A stretch of 64,000 bases of DNA from contig NZ_JQJH01000014.1 of NCBI RefSeq assembly GCF_000745425.1, forward strand, positions 1-64,000, read 5' to 3'. How positions within the stretch are numbered: position 1 is the stretch's first letter; the number at the start of each line of letters is the position of its first letter. Under the pieces are notes generated by a model. The model saw only the letters and a list, made by a program, of their open reading frames with translations. It ran no database searches and was not told the origin of the DNA. The translations under genes and the position numbers were made by a program. Shown here piece after piece: positions 18,757-27,884 of the stretch. This stretch comes from Beijerinckia mobilis (GTDB taxonomy: Bacteria > Pseudomonadota > Alphaproteobacteria > Rhizobiales > Beijerinckiaceae).

Positions 18757-18782
18757 AGAATGAGTGCGATGGCCGGGAAGCC

Positions 18783-19544
18783 TCAAGCCACCGGCTTGGC
18801 AGCGGCAGGCTTTGGTGGCGGTGGCGGAGCCGGCTCGGGCTTCACATAGGGCACGAACAGAAAATCGCGGGTTTTCATGCCGGCGAGACGTCCATCAGCG
18901 CGGATGGAAGGATCCTTGGCACGGGCCGCGGCGATCGAGCGCCATGTCGTGTTCGGAGCCGGCCAGGCGGAACGGATCGCCGCAGTGTCGTTGTTATGAT
19001 AGAGCGCGACGAAGGGATAGATCGGATTTTGAATCTGGCTCTTCGAAATCTGCAGCAATTGGCCTGAAATCTGCGCCGGAATGCTCAGCATATCGCCAAG
19101 GCGCTCACCACTATAGGCTTCTGGAAAGGAGGCCTGTTTGTCGAGCGGAACACTGATGAGGGAAATGAGAATATTCTGTTCCTCGATAGGCGTCGCGGGT
19201 GCTTCCGGGGCGCTTTGCTTTTCTCCGCAATATTCGAAAAACGTCGGCATGATCGTCGTCTGATCGGCGCAATCGGGCAGGCGCAGAAATTCCTTGCTGG
19301 TCTTGATGCCGATCTTTTCCGCGACCACATTGCGGACGCTTTCCACATCGGAAAGTTCGAAAACCGCAAGAAACTGCTGCAACGGACGAACATCGATCTG
19401 ATGCGGGCCGAACATGTAATTATATGCGGCGGTTACGCCGGGAATCGCCTTCACTTCATTAAAGAAGTCACAATACCAATCATGGAAGGCCGCCTCCTTT
19501 TTCGGAACCGGGTCCGACAGGACGATAAACGCTCCCTCTGCCAT
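18783..19544 (-). CDS. Hypothetical protein, possible dimeric alpha/beta-barrel (EthD-like) fold
   Basis: The 253-residue protein has no signal peptide. Its first 90 residues (FIVLSDPVPKKEAAFHDWYC, then VKAIPGVTAAYNYMFG) follow the pattern of EthD/antibiotic-monooxygenase-like ferredoxin folds, where a WY..E pair is followed by IPGV. The second half (ILISLISVPLDKQASFPEAY) may repeat the same fold. The C-terminus is a Pro/Ala-rich tail (PEPAPPPPPKPAAAKPVA). This is inference from pattern only; no specific family was recognised. ATG 19544 has a good GGAGA site, and a strong terminator follows the gene. Confidence 0.7.
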   Translation of the reverse strand: MAEGAFIVLSDPVPKKEAAFHDWYCDFFNEVKAIPGVTAAYNYMFGPHQIDVRPLQQFLAVFELSDVESVRNVVAEKIGIKTSKEFLRLPDCADQTTIMPTFFEYCGEKQSAPEAPATPIEEQNILISLISVPLDKQASFPEAYSGERLGDMLSIPAQISGQLLQISKSQIQNPIYPFVALYHNNDTAAIRSAWPAPNTTWRSIAAARAKDPSIRADGRLAGMKTRDFLFVPYVKPEPAPPPPPKPAAAKPVA

Positions 19545-19821
19545 GGAGTTCTCCTCGATGTTGCCGGGCTTTCCTCTAGAGGAGGATCCAGGGAAAGCCC
19601 ATCCGGCCGAAGCCGCGATTGATCTGGCTTTTCAAGCAAAATCAATGCTGCTTTCCGGCCCCACGCTTTCTCGCCTTCCGTACGCGCTTCGAGAAGCAAT
19701 CGATGCGCCACGGGACGGTTGCGTGATACCGAACTTGACCATAGATGAAGACATCACCGTGATCCCCGCCTGATCGGCGCGACAGGGCCGCATCCTCCAT
19801 CCGTTCACTTTCAGGACCGTC

Positions 19822-21657
19822 ATGCCGCATGGAAACCCGCTGATTTCCACGATCGTCATGGCGTTCATTCTGGCCTTCATTCTCGGCGCGATCGCCAATC
19901 GATTCCGCTTGCCGCCTTTGGTTGGTTATCTGATTGCCGGAATTTTCGTCGGACCGAATACGCCTGGCCTTGTCGCCGATCAGACGCTGGCTCAGGAGCT
20001 TGCTGAGATCGGCATCATTCTCCTTATGTTTGGCGTCGGTCTCCATTTCTCCTTGCGCGATCTTGCCTCGGTTCGCGGCGTTGCTTTGCCCGGTGCCGTC
20101 GCACAGATTGCTGTCGCGACCCTGCTCGGCGCCGCCTTTGGTCGATGGATGGGCTGGCCTCTTGGCGGTAGCCTTGTTTTTGGGCTTGCTCTGTCGGTCG
20201 CTTCGACAGTCGTATTGCTGAAAGCCTTACAGGACCGGCGCTTGATCGCGACCGAACGCGGCAAGATCGCGATTGGCTGGCTGATTGTCGAGGATATGGC
20301 GAGCGTTCTCGCGCTCGTTCTCATTCCAGCGATTGCCGATATTGCACAGGGGAATGCAGGCAAGGTCGATCCGCTGGCCGCGAGCCTCGAACAGATGCTG
20401 GGCATTCATCTCGGTATAGCCGGACTGATCCTGGCGACTTTCCTGAAGATTTCGCTTTTTCTCGCTCTTATGCTGCTTGCCGGGCGCCGTGTCATTCCAT
20501 GGTGCCTGCATTGGATTGCCCATACCGGTTCAAAGGAATTGTTTCGGCTTGGCGTGCTGGCGATCGCGCTTGGGGTCGCTTTCGGCGCGACCTGGCTGTT
20601 TGGTGTTTCTTTATCGCTCGGCGCATTTTTTGCCGGCATGGTTCTCGCCGAAAGTGAGCTCAGTCACCGCGCTGCCCAGGAAAGCCTGCCGCTGCGCGAT
20701 GCGTTTTCGGTGCTCTTCTTCATCTCAGTCGGAATGCTGTTTGATCCCACGATCATTCTGCAGGCACCATGGCCTTTGCTTCTGACCGTCTTGATTGTCA
20801 TTATCGGCAAATCGATTGCCGCTTTTCTCATCGTGAGGGTGCTGCGCGGTTCGACGGGCGCGGCCTTGACGATTGCCGCCAGCTTGGCTCAGATGGGTGA
20901 ATTCTCCTTCATCCTTACGGAACTCGGCATTTCACTTAATCTGTTGCCGGAAGAAGGCCGCGCGCTCGTCGTTGGCGGTTCTATTATCTCGATCATCCTC
21001 AATCCGGCGGTCTTTTCCTTCGTCGAGCTCTTGAAGTCTTTTCTGGACGAAAAAGGATCACGGACTGCGCTCACACCCTCTGTCGCAGTGGCAGAAACCA
21101 TTCAAGGGATGGTGGAAAGTGCCATTTTGCCGGGGTCTGAGAAGAAAAAAGGTGCAAAGGAACGTGACGCGGCGGTGGATGGAGACGACGAGACGGCGCC
21201 AAGCGACGACCAGGGCCTTGGAAAGACAGCGCTTTCGAACCATGTCATTCTGATCGGCTATGGCAGGGTCGGCCGCTTTATCGGGCAAGCCCTCCTATCG
21301 ATGGGCACGTCCTTCCTGGTCATCGAGGACGATGATGACATTGTCGCCGGTCTCGCCGCGCAGGGCATTGAAGTCATCCTCGGCAATGCCGCGGATGCGT
21401 CACATTTGGCGCTGGCCAATCTCGGCGGCGCGAGGGCACTTCTCGTCGCCATTCCCAATGCCTTTGAAGCCGGTCAGGTTGTCGAACAGGCACGGCAGGC
21501 CAATCCGTTCTTGAAAATCATCGCCCGCTCACATTCGGATGCGGAAGTCGATCACCTCACGAAATTGGGCGCCGACGAGGTCATCATGGGTGAAAGAGAG
21601 ATAGCCCGTGGCATGCTGCATGGTCTGACGCTTTCGGACTCCGCAGCGCAGGGCTGA
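19822..21657 (+). CDS. CPA2-family cation:proton antiporter with RCK/TrkA-N domain (YbaL/RosB-like)
   Basis: This is a predicted inner-membrane K+ or Na+/H+ antiporter of 611 residues. The N-terminal part has about a dozen membrane segments, with PPLVGYLIAGIFVGPNTPG and ASTVVLLKALQDR typical of CPA2 exchangers. The cytoplasmic C-terminal TrkA-N domain (from about 473) starts HVILIGYGRVGRFIG, an NAD(H)-binding Rossmann motif, and ends near MLHGLTLS. The closest named group is YbaL/RosB. An acidic linker (about 435-470) joins the two halves. ATG 19822 has AGGA six bases upstream. Confidence 0.9.
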   Translation: MPHGNPLISTIVMAFILAFILGAIANRFRLPPLVGYLIAGIFVGPNTPGLVADQTLAQELAEIGIILLMFGVGLHFSLRDLASVRGVALPGAVAQIAVATLLGAAFGRWMGWPLGGSLVFGLALSVASTVVLLKALQDRRLIATERGKIAIGWLIVEDMASVLALVLIPAIADIAQGNAGKVDPLAASLEQMLGIHLGIAGLILATFLKISLFLALMLLAGRRVIPWCLHWIAHTGSKELFRLGVLAIALGVAFGATWLFGVSLSLGAFFAGMVLAESELSHRAAQESLPLRDAFSVLFFISVGMLFDPTIILQAPWPLLLTVLIVIIGKSIAAFLIVRVLRGSTGAALTIAASLAQMGEFSFILTELGISLNLLPEEGRALVVGGSIISIILNPAVFSFVELLKSFLDEKGSRTALTPSVAVAETIQGMVESAILPGSEKKKGAKERDAAVDGDDETAPSDDQGLGKTALSNHVILIGYGRVGRFIGQALLSMGTSFLVIEDDDDIVAGLAAQGIEVILGNAADASHLALANLGGARALLVAIPNAFEAGQVVEQARQANPFLKIIARSHSDAEVDHLTKLGADEVIMGEREIARGMLHGLTLSDSAAQG

Positions 21658-21747
21658 TCGCAGGCCGGAATCGCTTGGAGCATTGCGAAAATATCCGAAA
21701 CCGCTCGCTGCCCACGCAACTGCGGGGGTAGCAATTGTCCACCAGAA

Positions 21748-21792
21748 CTCATTGATCCCAAAAGTTGGAATCAATGAGACTTGGTCCAAGAC
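21748..21792. repeat. Dispersed repeat, family C, short copy
   Basis: It has the two ends of the family C repeat with the middle missing: CTCATTGATCCCAA (21748-21761) and TTGGAATCAATGAG (21765-21778), which are inverted repeats with one mismatch. These are followed by ACTTGGTCCAAGAC, matching ACTTGATCTAAGAC at the right end of the copy near 43760. A degenerate family B unit lies just upstream (21678-21706). Confidence 0.6.
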
Positions 21793-21817
21793 GGAGAGGC
21801 AGATCCCGCGCAAGGGA

Positions 21818-22069
21818 TCAGGCGACGGCTTCCGGCATTGCGGCGATGCCGGCTTCAGTGATCTTGAAGAACTTTTCGCTCTTGCCGAGGGTGATCCAGC
21901 CCTGATCGACCGCATATTTGCTTCCCACCTCGTAGTCAGCGAGGGTCCAGCCGTCTTGCGAGAAGGGCAGGGTCAAATTGGCGATGAGCAGGGTCTCGCC
22001 CTTTACGGCATTGTGGCGCTTGAAAATCGTCATCACGTAGCGCCCGGCTTCCTCGGGGGTTGCAGCCAT
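21818..22069 (-). CDS. Small hypothetical protein (83 aa), possibly winged-helix-like
   Basis: The 83 residues include FKRHNAVKGETLLIANLTLPF, then WTLADYEVGSKYAVDQGWIT and a short hairpin-like KFFKITEAGIAAM. The order helix-helix-helix-wing (…GWITLGKSEKFFKITEAG) resembles small winged-helix proteins, but DNA binding is only a suggestion. GGGAG lies seven bases before ATG 22069. No signal peptide or membrane segment is seen. Confidence 0.65.
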   Translation of the reverse strand: MAATPEEAGRYVMTIFKRHNAVKGETLLIANLTLPFSQDGWTLADYEVGSKYAVDQGWITLGKSEKFFKITEAGIAAMPEAVA

Positions 22070-22505
22070 CTGAAATCTCCCATGAATTTAAGCTTCCGGC
22101 CGATGAACCGGTTGGAAGCATCGATTGACCTCTATGACGGAGCGACCTCTATGACAGAGTGTCTTGACGACGGCTCCAGTGCGGCGAAACACACGGGGAT
22201 TTCTCCCCGTCATCTCTGTGCCCAAACGCCTTTTTCATCCAGCCGGGAATGAAGGCGGCAGGCAACGGATCCCCTGAAGCAAGAACCGCGCAACCCTTCA
22301 TGCTGATTTTTCGCGCATACGATCTTCGATGGAGCTACACGTCGCTTGGCCGCCTCCACCGCTCCTGTTAGAAGGCTCAGGATTCGCGAGCGGACCCGAG
22401 AAATGATCATCTTTTCAATCGCCGGATAACGATCCGGGCATGAGGCCCTGCTCGGGCGGATGATCGCCGAACGCCGCGTAGGGATCCCGCTTGCCTGAAG
22501 AATGG
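22070..22505. other. Intergenic, no confident gene
   Basis: The stretch is upstream of both the 83-residue gene (reverse) and the His-rich frame (forward). CCTCTATGACGGAG and CCTCTATGACAGAG form a short tandem duplication near 22129-22160. Other open frames look random. Confidence 0.4.
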
Positions 22506-22736
22506 ATGGCTCTCTTGTTGAAAAAATGCCTTTTAACCGCGATTTTTCTCGGTGCTTCTCTCCTCACCTCCGCCGGAGAGGCACGGACGACGCAGCAGAA
22601 CCGCACCGGGCGGCATGGATTTGTCTCGTCCGATTGCATGTCGTCGGCCTGCGGACGCAGCCACCCCAATGGAAATCACGTTTTCCCACATACGCGGGGA
22701 CACGGGCATGGGCACCATCACCACCGCCATTGGTAA
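22506..22736 (+). CDS. Putative small secreted His-rich protein
   Basis: The predicted 76-residue product has a convincing Sec signal peptide (KKCLLTAIFLGASLLTSAGEA). The mature part has two cysteines (SSDCMSSACG) and a His/Gly-rich end (HTRGHGHGHHHHRHW). This composition suggests periplasmic metal binding, but no family is recognised. The start codon is uncertain: ATG 22506 begins at the signal peptide and GAAG is upstream; ATG 22491 is also in frame. The gene is called because of the coherent signal-peptide plus metal-ligand layout. Confidence 0.45.
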   Translation: MALLLKKCLLTAIFLGASLLTSAGEARTTQQNRTGRHGFVSSDCMSSACGRSHPNGNHVFPHTRGHGHGHHHHRHW

Positions 22737-23049
22737 AGGAGTGCGATGGCTGGCCCTCGTTATCCTTAAGCCTGTGCGCCGCCGGGCGCGGCAGGGCGCA
22801 CGCGAGATCGCGCGCTTGAGAGAAAAGGCGAATGACCTTTTGTCGATTTGAGGCGTTCACAAAGACTTGTAACTGGATTTCAAGCACCATCCGTGGCGCC
22901 GCGGCAGCACATCGAGTGATAATTCACAAGATCTTTCAAGGGTCTGCCTAATTATCCCTCCTTGGCAACAATGAATTGCACCGGCGCCCACTTCCTAATG
23001 CCGCACCCATCCCGCAGAGTGGGAAAAAACCAACCAATGGGAGCAATCC
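22737..23049. other. Intergenic upstream of formaldehyde dehydrogenase
   Basis: About 310 bases precede the dehydrogenase. A short frame encoding a basic helix (22702-22851) overlaps the previous gene and is not supported. GGGAG before 23050 is the dehydrogenase ribosome site. No clear promoter or riboswitch was seen. Confidence 0.4.
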
Positions 23050-24159
23050 ATGAAATCAAGGGCAGCCGTCGCTTTTGAAGCGAAGAAGCCGCTGGAGATC
23101 GTTGAAGTCGATCTCGAAGGTCCAAGGGAAGGCGAAGTGCTGGTCGAGATCATGGCGACCGGGCTCTGCCATACGGATGCCTATACAATGGCGGGCCTGG
23201 ATAGCGAGGGAATCTTCCCGTCCATTCTCGGCCATGAAGGTGCGGGAATCGTGCGTGAGGTCGGCGCGGGCGTAACCTCCGTGAAACCGGGCGACCATGT
23301 CATCCCGCTCTACACGCCGGAATGCCGCCAGTGCAAAAGCTGTCTTTCCCGCAAGACCAATCTTTGCACCGCCATTCGCTCGACGCAGGGCAAAGGGTTG
23401 ATGCCGGATGGCACCAGCCGGTTCAGCTATAAGGGTCAACCCCTTTACCATTATATGGGCTGCTCGACCTTCTCCAACTTTACCGTACTTCCGGAAATCG
23501 CGGTTGCGAAGATCCGCGAGGACGCACCATTCGACAAGACCTGCTATATTGGTTGCGGTGTCACGACTGGTGTCGGCGCGGTGGTCAACACGGCCAAGGT
23601 CGAGCCCGGCGCGAATGTGGTGGTTTTCGGTCTCGGCGGCATCGGTCTCAATGTCATTCAGGGCGCCCGCATGGTCGGAGCCGACAAGATCGTCGGTGTC
23701 GATCTCAATGACGAAAAGGAAGAATGGGGGCGCCGTTTTGGCATGACCCATTTCGTCAATCCCAAGAAAGTTGAAGGTGACATCGTTCAGCATCTCGTCG
23801 CTTTGACTGATGGTGGCGCGGATTACACTTTCGATTGCACCGGCAATACGACTGTCATGCGCCAGGCGCTTGAAGCCTGTCATCGTGGCTGGGGTGTCTC
23901 GGTGGTGATCGGTGTCGCCGAAGCCGGCAAGGAAATCTCCACCCGTCCGTTCCAGCTGGTAACGGGCCGCGTCTGGAAAGGCTCTGCCTTCGGCGGCGCG
24001 CGTGGCCGTACCGATGTGCCGAAGATTGTCGATTGGTACATGAACGGCAAGATCGAGATCGACCCGATGATCACTCATGTTCTGAAGCTTGAGGAAATCA
24101 ACAAGGGCTTCGATCTCATGCATGAAGGCAAGTCGATCCGCAGCGTCGTGGTTTTCTGA
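23050..24159 (+). CDS. frmA: S-(hydroxymethyl)glutathione dehydrogenase / class III alcohol dehydrogenase
   Basis: The enzyme oxidises S-hydroxymethylglutathione, the adduct of formaldehyde and glutathione, to S-formylglutathione with NAD+; it also reduces S-nitrosoglutathione. The 369 residues match class III ADH closely. Catalytic zinc ligands are Cys40, His62 and Cys169; structural zinc ligands are Cys92, Cys95, Cys98 and Cys106. The NAD site is GLGGIG (194-199) with Asp218. GGGAG lies seven bases before ATG. The usual partners (S-formylglutathione hydrolase, Gfa) are not adjacent. It fits formaldehyde detoxification or C1 metabolism. Confidence 0.95.
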   Translation: MKSRAAVAFEAKKPLEIVEVDLEGPREGEVLVEIMATGLCHTDAYTMAGLDSEGIFPSILGHEGAGIVREVGAGVTSVKPGDHVIPLYTPECRQCKSCLSRKTNLCTAIRSTQGKGLMPDGTSRFSYKGQPLYHYMGCSTFSNFTVLPEIAVAKIREDAPFDKTCYIGCGVTTGVGAVVNTAKVEPGANVVVFGLGGIGLNVIQGARMVGADKIVGVDLNDEKEEWGRRFGMTHFVNPKKVEGDIVQHLVALTDGGADYTFDCTGNTTVMRQALEACHRGWGVSVVIGVAEAGKEISTRPFQLVTGRVWKGSAFGGARGRTDVPKIVDWYMNGKIEIDPMITHVLKLEEINKGFDLMHEGKSIRSVVVF

Positions 24160-24192
24160 TCAGGCAATATGCCTTCAAGCGCTGCGCCTGAT
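24159..24192 (+). terminator. Possible terminator hairpin after formaldehyde dehydrogenase
   Basis: ATCAGGC (24159-24165), overlapping the stop codon, pairs with GCCTGAT (24186-24192); TTCTTG follows. The loop is long (20 bases). The remaining sequence up to the ku gene at 24461 shows no gene. Confidence 0.4.
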
Positions 24193-24460
24193 TTCTTGCC
24201 GCACGGATTTCGATCAGAGACATGTCCCCTAAGTAACTGATCGATTTTAGGAAGAAACTACCTACCATTCTTGCCTTTCGGCACGGATGGACCTGCCGAT
24301 GGTTGGTGAAAGCCGGCCGTCGGCATTTTGTTTGTGTGGGATGCCGCGGGCTCGAGCGAAACGTCGCAGGAACTATGGCACCGATAGGAAGTTGCGTGTT
24401 CGAGGATTTGACGACCTGTATCCGACCGGGATTGGGAAGGGGCTGAGCCGGAGGTGAATC

Positions 24461-25330
24461 TTGACGCCACGAGCAAACTGGAAGGGCGTGCTGAAAATCG
24501 AGGATCTGGTCTGTGCCATCGCGCTTTACGCGGCGGCTTCGACTTCCGAACGCGTGGCGTTTCATATCCTCAATCGTGCAACCGGACATCGCGTGCGGCG
24601 GCGTTTCATCGACAGTGAGACAGGGGAAACAGTCGAAAAAGAGGATCAGGTCAAGGGATATGAAAAAGCTGCTGGTGATGACATCCTTCTTGAAGACGAT
24701 GAAATTGCCAATGTCGCGCCGGAGAGTGACAAGATAGTGAATGTCATTGCCTTCGTCGGCCTCGATGACATTGAGGAAGTCTATTTCGACAAACCCTATT
24801 ATCTAGTTCCGGCGGATATCGAGTCGCGCTCCGTTTATGCGCTGATTCGCGAAGGGATGCGCAGCCGGAAAGTCGTAGCGCTCGCCCGGGTAATCTTATT
24901 TCGCCGTATGCGAACGCTTTTGATCCAGCCGATCGAGAGGGATGAACGCGGTGAGGGTCTTGTCGCGATGACACTCAATTTTGATTACGAGGTTCTGTCA
25001 CCTTCCAAAGCTTTCGAAGACATTCCGTCGTCAAAGGCCGATGAAGAGATGGTGAAGCTCGCCGAGCATATCATCAAGACGAGGATGGGCCGCTTCGATC
25101 CTGAAACATTCGACGATCGTTATGAAACGGCGCTTACCGCAATCGTGAAAGCGAAGATTGAGGGCCGCAGGATTGAACCGCCGCAGAAAAAGCCGCCTGA
25201 GAACGTCATTGATCTCATGACTGCCTTGCGCGAAAGCGCGACGCTTGCTGATGGCGCGCCGGTGTCGCGCAAAAGGCCCGGTAATGCGAGCAGCAGTAAG
25301 AAAACGCTCCGCAAGCGCGAGGCGAACTGA
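24461..25330 (+). CDS. ku: Ku protein (NHEJ), copy 1
   Basis: Bacterial Ku forms a homodimeric ring on double-strand DNA ends and recruits LigD for non-homologous end joining. This 289-residue protein shows the Ku core: WKGVLKIEDLVCAIALYAA, then RVAFHILNRATGHRV, VEKEDQVKGYE, YFDKPYYLVPAD and RMGRFDPETFDDRYETAL. The C-terminal tail is basic (SRKRPGNASSSKKTLRKRE), as in Ku proteins whose tails help DNA binding. The start is TTG 24461, with GGAGGTGAATC directly upstream. Its stop is two bases before ligD, so the two are one operon. Confidence 0.93.
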   Translation: MTPRANWKGVLKIEDLVCAIALYAAASTSERVAFHILNRATGHRVRRRFIDSETGETVEKEDQVKGYEKAAGDDILLEDDEIANVAPESDKIVNVIAFVGLDDIEEVYFDKPYYLVPADIESRSVYALIREGMRSRKVVALARVILFRRMRTLLIQPIERDERGEGLVAMTLNFDYEVLSPSKAFEDIPSSKADEEMVKLAEHIIKTRMGRFDPETFDDRYETALTAIVKAKIEGRRIEPPQKKPPENVIDLMTALRESATLADGAPVSRKRPGNASSSKKTLRKREAN

Positions 25331-25332
25331 GG

Positions 25333-27861
25333 ATGGCGTCGCTGCGGGCTTATAAAGCCAAGCGTAATTTCAGCGCGACGCCGGAACCGGAAGGGAACGA
25401 TGTCCCGGGGATGGGCTATCGTTTCGTCGTTCAGAAACATGCCGCGCGGCGTCTGCATTATGATTTCCGCCTTGAGATGGACGGGGTGCTGAAAAGCTGG
25501 GCCGTCACCAGGGGGCCGAGCCTCGTGCCCGGGGAAAAACGCCTCGCGGTCCATGTCGAGGATCATCCTCTCGCCTATGCGGATTTCGAGGGCAGGATCC
25601 CGAAAGGAGAATATGGCGGCGGCTCCGTCATCGTCTGGGATCGCGGCATCTGGATGCCGCTGCATGATCCCCATGAAGGGTTTGCCAAGGGGCATCTCGA
25701 TTTCGAATTGTATGGAAGCAAGCTCAAGGGCCGTTGGCATCTCGTCCAGATGCATGGAAAGGCGGAGGAAAAGCGAGACAATTGGCTGTTGATCAAAGGC
25801 GACGATTCTGCGGCGCGTACACCGGATGAGCCGGACATTCTGCAAGAACGCCCGGAATCGGTAAAAACCGGACGTGATATTCGGGAGGTCACACGGAAAC
25901 AGGTGGAGGCGTCGCCTAAGAGCGAAGCGAGATATGCGCGAAAGGCTGTATCCGGAACGGTCATCGGCGAGGAACTGGCGGCGGCCATGGTTGTGAAAGG
26001 CGGCAGGCTGGCGCCCTTGCCGGATTTCGTCGCGCCCATGCTGGCGACGCTGGTGAAAAAGCCGCCGTCGGGTTCGGACTGGTTGCATGAGATCAAATTC
26101 GACGGCTACCGTCTCCTCGCGCGGATCGACAATGGCGAGGTGCGCCTTCTGACACGTGGCGCTCTCGATTGGACGATGAAATTCGGTGAGGGTCTCGTCA
26201 CGGCCCTGAAGGGTTTACCTGTCAGCGGTGCGCTGATTGATGGTGAACTCGTGGTCGAGAATGGCGTAGGCGCTTCCGATTTTTCGGCGCTGCAGGCCGC
26301 CTTGAGCGAAGGCAGGACTGATCGATTCTTGTTCTATAGTTTCGATCTCCTGCATCTTGATGGCTATGATCTACGCGAAACACCTCTCATCAATCGTAAG
26401 GAGCGGTTGGCACAAGTCATCGAAAACGCGCCGGATTGTCTGCGTCTGAGCCGGCATTTCGATGAGAAAGGCGCATTGGTTCTGGAGCATGCCTGCAGGC
26501 TCAGTCTTGAAGGGATTCTCTCGAAGCGGCGCAATTCCTTCTATCGCTCCGGCCGGGGAAAGGATTGGGTCAAGGCGAAATGTTCGGCACGGCAGGAATT
26601 CGTGGTCGGCGGATACGTACCTTCGACCGTGCTGCCGGATACGATCGGTTCACTCGTTCTCGGCTATTATGAGGGTGGTCGCTTCGTCTATGCGGGCCGT
26701 GTTGGCACCGGATTTACCCATGCGATGGCTGACGATCTATACCATCGGCTCGCGCCGCTGACCGTGAAAAAGCGGCCTTTCGCAGAGGCCCTATCGCGCG
26801 CGGAGGCGCGTCACGTTTATTATGTTCGTCCGGAACTCGTCGTGGAAGTCGAATTTCCGGGATGGACGGCCGATCACCGTCTTCGTCATGCGTCCTTCCG
26901 CGGTATCCGGGAAGACAAACTGGCGCAGCATATTATCCGCGAGTCGGCAGCAGACATGCCAGAAGATACAAAGCCGCAGAAACGCACAGTGACATTGACG
27001 CATCCAGAGCGTCTCTATTGGCCCGATGCGGGCGTTACGAAGGAGGGGCTCGCTGATTATTATGCTGGCGTTTGGCGTTTCATCGCCCCGTTCATAACCG
27101 GCCGGCCGCTTGCGCTCCTGCGTTGCCCGGAAGGCATTGACGGACCCCGTTTCTTTCAGAAACACGCCTGGAAGAAGACATTCGCACATATACGCCTTAT
27201 CGAGGATCCGAAAGAAGCATCAGACCCTTTGTTGATGATCGAGGATATCGATGGGCTCCTCGAACTCGTCCAGTCCGCTGTTCTCGAAATCCATCCCTGG
27301 GGCTCGACCATCAGGGATTGGGACCATCCAGATATGATCGTGATGGATCTCGATCCAGGTGGGGAGGTCGCATGGCCAATCGTCATCGATGCCGCGCGGG
27401 AGGTGCGTGAACGTCTGCAGGCAGCCGGGCTTGCTGCCTTCGTCAAAACCTCGGGCGGCAAGGGGTTGCATGTGGCAGCCCCCCTGACACCGCGTGCATC
27501 CTGGCCTGCCGTCAAGGCGTTCACCAAATCTCTGGCGAGCGCCATGGCAGCGGATACGCCCGACCGTTATGTCGCCACCCTCGCAAAATCGAAGAGGGAG
27601 GGGCATATTTTCATTGATTATCTGCGCAATCAACGAGGAATGACGGCGGTCGCGCCTTATTCGACCAGGGCATGGCCCGGTGCTCCCGTGTCCATGCCTT
27701 TGGCCTGGGATGAACTCTGTCCCGAAATTGGCGCTGCACATTATACGCTCGTGAATACATCTGAGAGGCTTGCGGAGCGTTCGTCGGATCCATGGGGCGA
27801 TTTCCGAGCTGCGGCAGTGCCGCTTGAGGTTGTGCGGAAAGCCGGGAAGCAGAAAACCTGA
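25333..27861 (+). CDS. ligD: DNA ligase D (PE-LIG-POL)
   Basis: LigD processes, fills and seals broken ends in bacterial NHEJ. The 842-residue protein has three domains. The 3'-phosphoesterase (about 28-150) carries metal/catalytic residues His36, His42, Asp44 and His78 (QKHAARRLHYDF, EDHPLAY). The ATP-dependent ligase (about 230-535) has nucleophile Lys255 in EIKFDGYR. The primase-like polymerase (about 555-840) has catalytic Asp672 and Asp674 in MDLDPGG and the KTSGGKGLH block. The order PE-LIG-POL is that of Pseudomonas-type LigD. All catalytic residues checked are intact. Confidence 0.96.
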   Translation: MASLRAYKAKRNFSATPEPEGNDVPGMGYRFVVQKHAARRLHYDFRLEMDGVLKSWAVTRGPSLVPGEKRLAVHVEDHPLAYADFEGRIPKGEYGGGSVIVWDRGIWMPLHDPHEGFAKGHLDFELYGSKLKGRWHLVQMHGKAEEKRDNWLLIKGDDSAARTPDEPDILQERPESVKTGRDIREVTRKQVEASPKSEARYARKAVSGTVIGEELAAAMVVKGGRLAPLPDFVAPMLATLVKKPPSGSDWLHEIKFDGYRLLARIDNGEVRLLTRGALDWTMKFGEGLVTALKGLPVSGALIDGELVVENGVGASDFSALQAALSEGRTDRFLFYSFDLLHLDGYDLRETPLINRKERLAQVIENAPDCLRLSRHFDEKGALVLEHACRLSLEGILSKRRNSFYRSGRGKDWVKAKCSARQEFVVGGYVPSTVLPDTIGSLVLGYYEGGRFVYAGRVGTGFTHAMADDLYHRLAPLTVKKRPFAEALSRAEARHVYYVRPELVVEVEFPGWTADHRLRHASFRGIREDKLAQHIIRESAADMPEDTKPQKRTVTLTHPERLYWPDAGVTKEGLADYYAGVWRFIAPFITGRPLALLRCPEGIDGPRFFQKHAWKKTFAHIRLIEDPKEASDPLLMIEDIDGLLELVQSAVLEIHPWGSTIRDWDHPDMIVMDLDPGGEVAWPIVIDAAREVRERLQAAGLAAFVKTSGGKGLHVAAPLTPRASWPAVKAFTKSLASAMAADTPDRYVATLAKSKREGHIFIDYLRNQRGMTAVAPYSTRAWPGAPVSMPLAWDELCPEIGAAHYTLVNTSERLAERSSDPWGDFRAAAVPLEVVRKAGKQKT

Positions 27862-27884
27862 CCTCTGGATGCGGATCGCAACGA

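Larger units (their letters stand above)
18253..18782. other. Intergenic with terminator and repeats
   Basis: It lies between two reverse-strand genes. It holds a strong terminator hairpin (18601-18635) and family A and B palindromes (18659-18756). Open frames on both strands here have no protein character. Confidence 0.5.

Noticed and set aside
22552-22851. 99-codon frame overlapping the His-rich frame, with a basic helical end
   Set aside because: It overlaps a better candidate with a signal peptide and has no good start site.
23056-24123. 355-codon frame antisense to formaldehyde dehydrogenase
   Set aside because: It is a shadow of a certain gene with no domain of its own.
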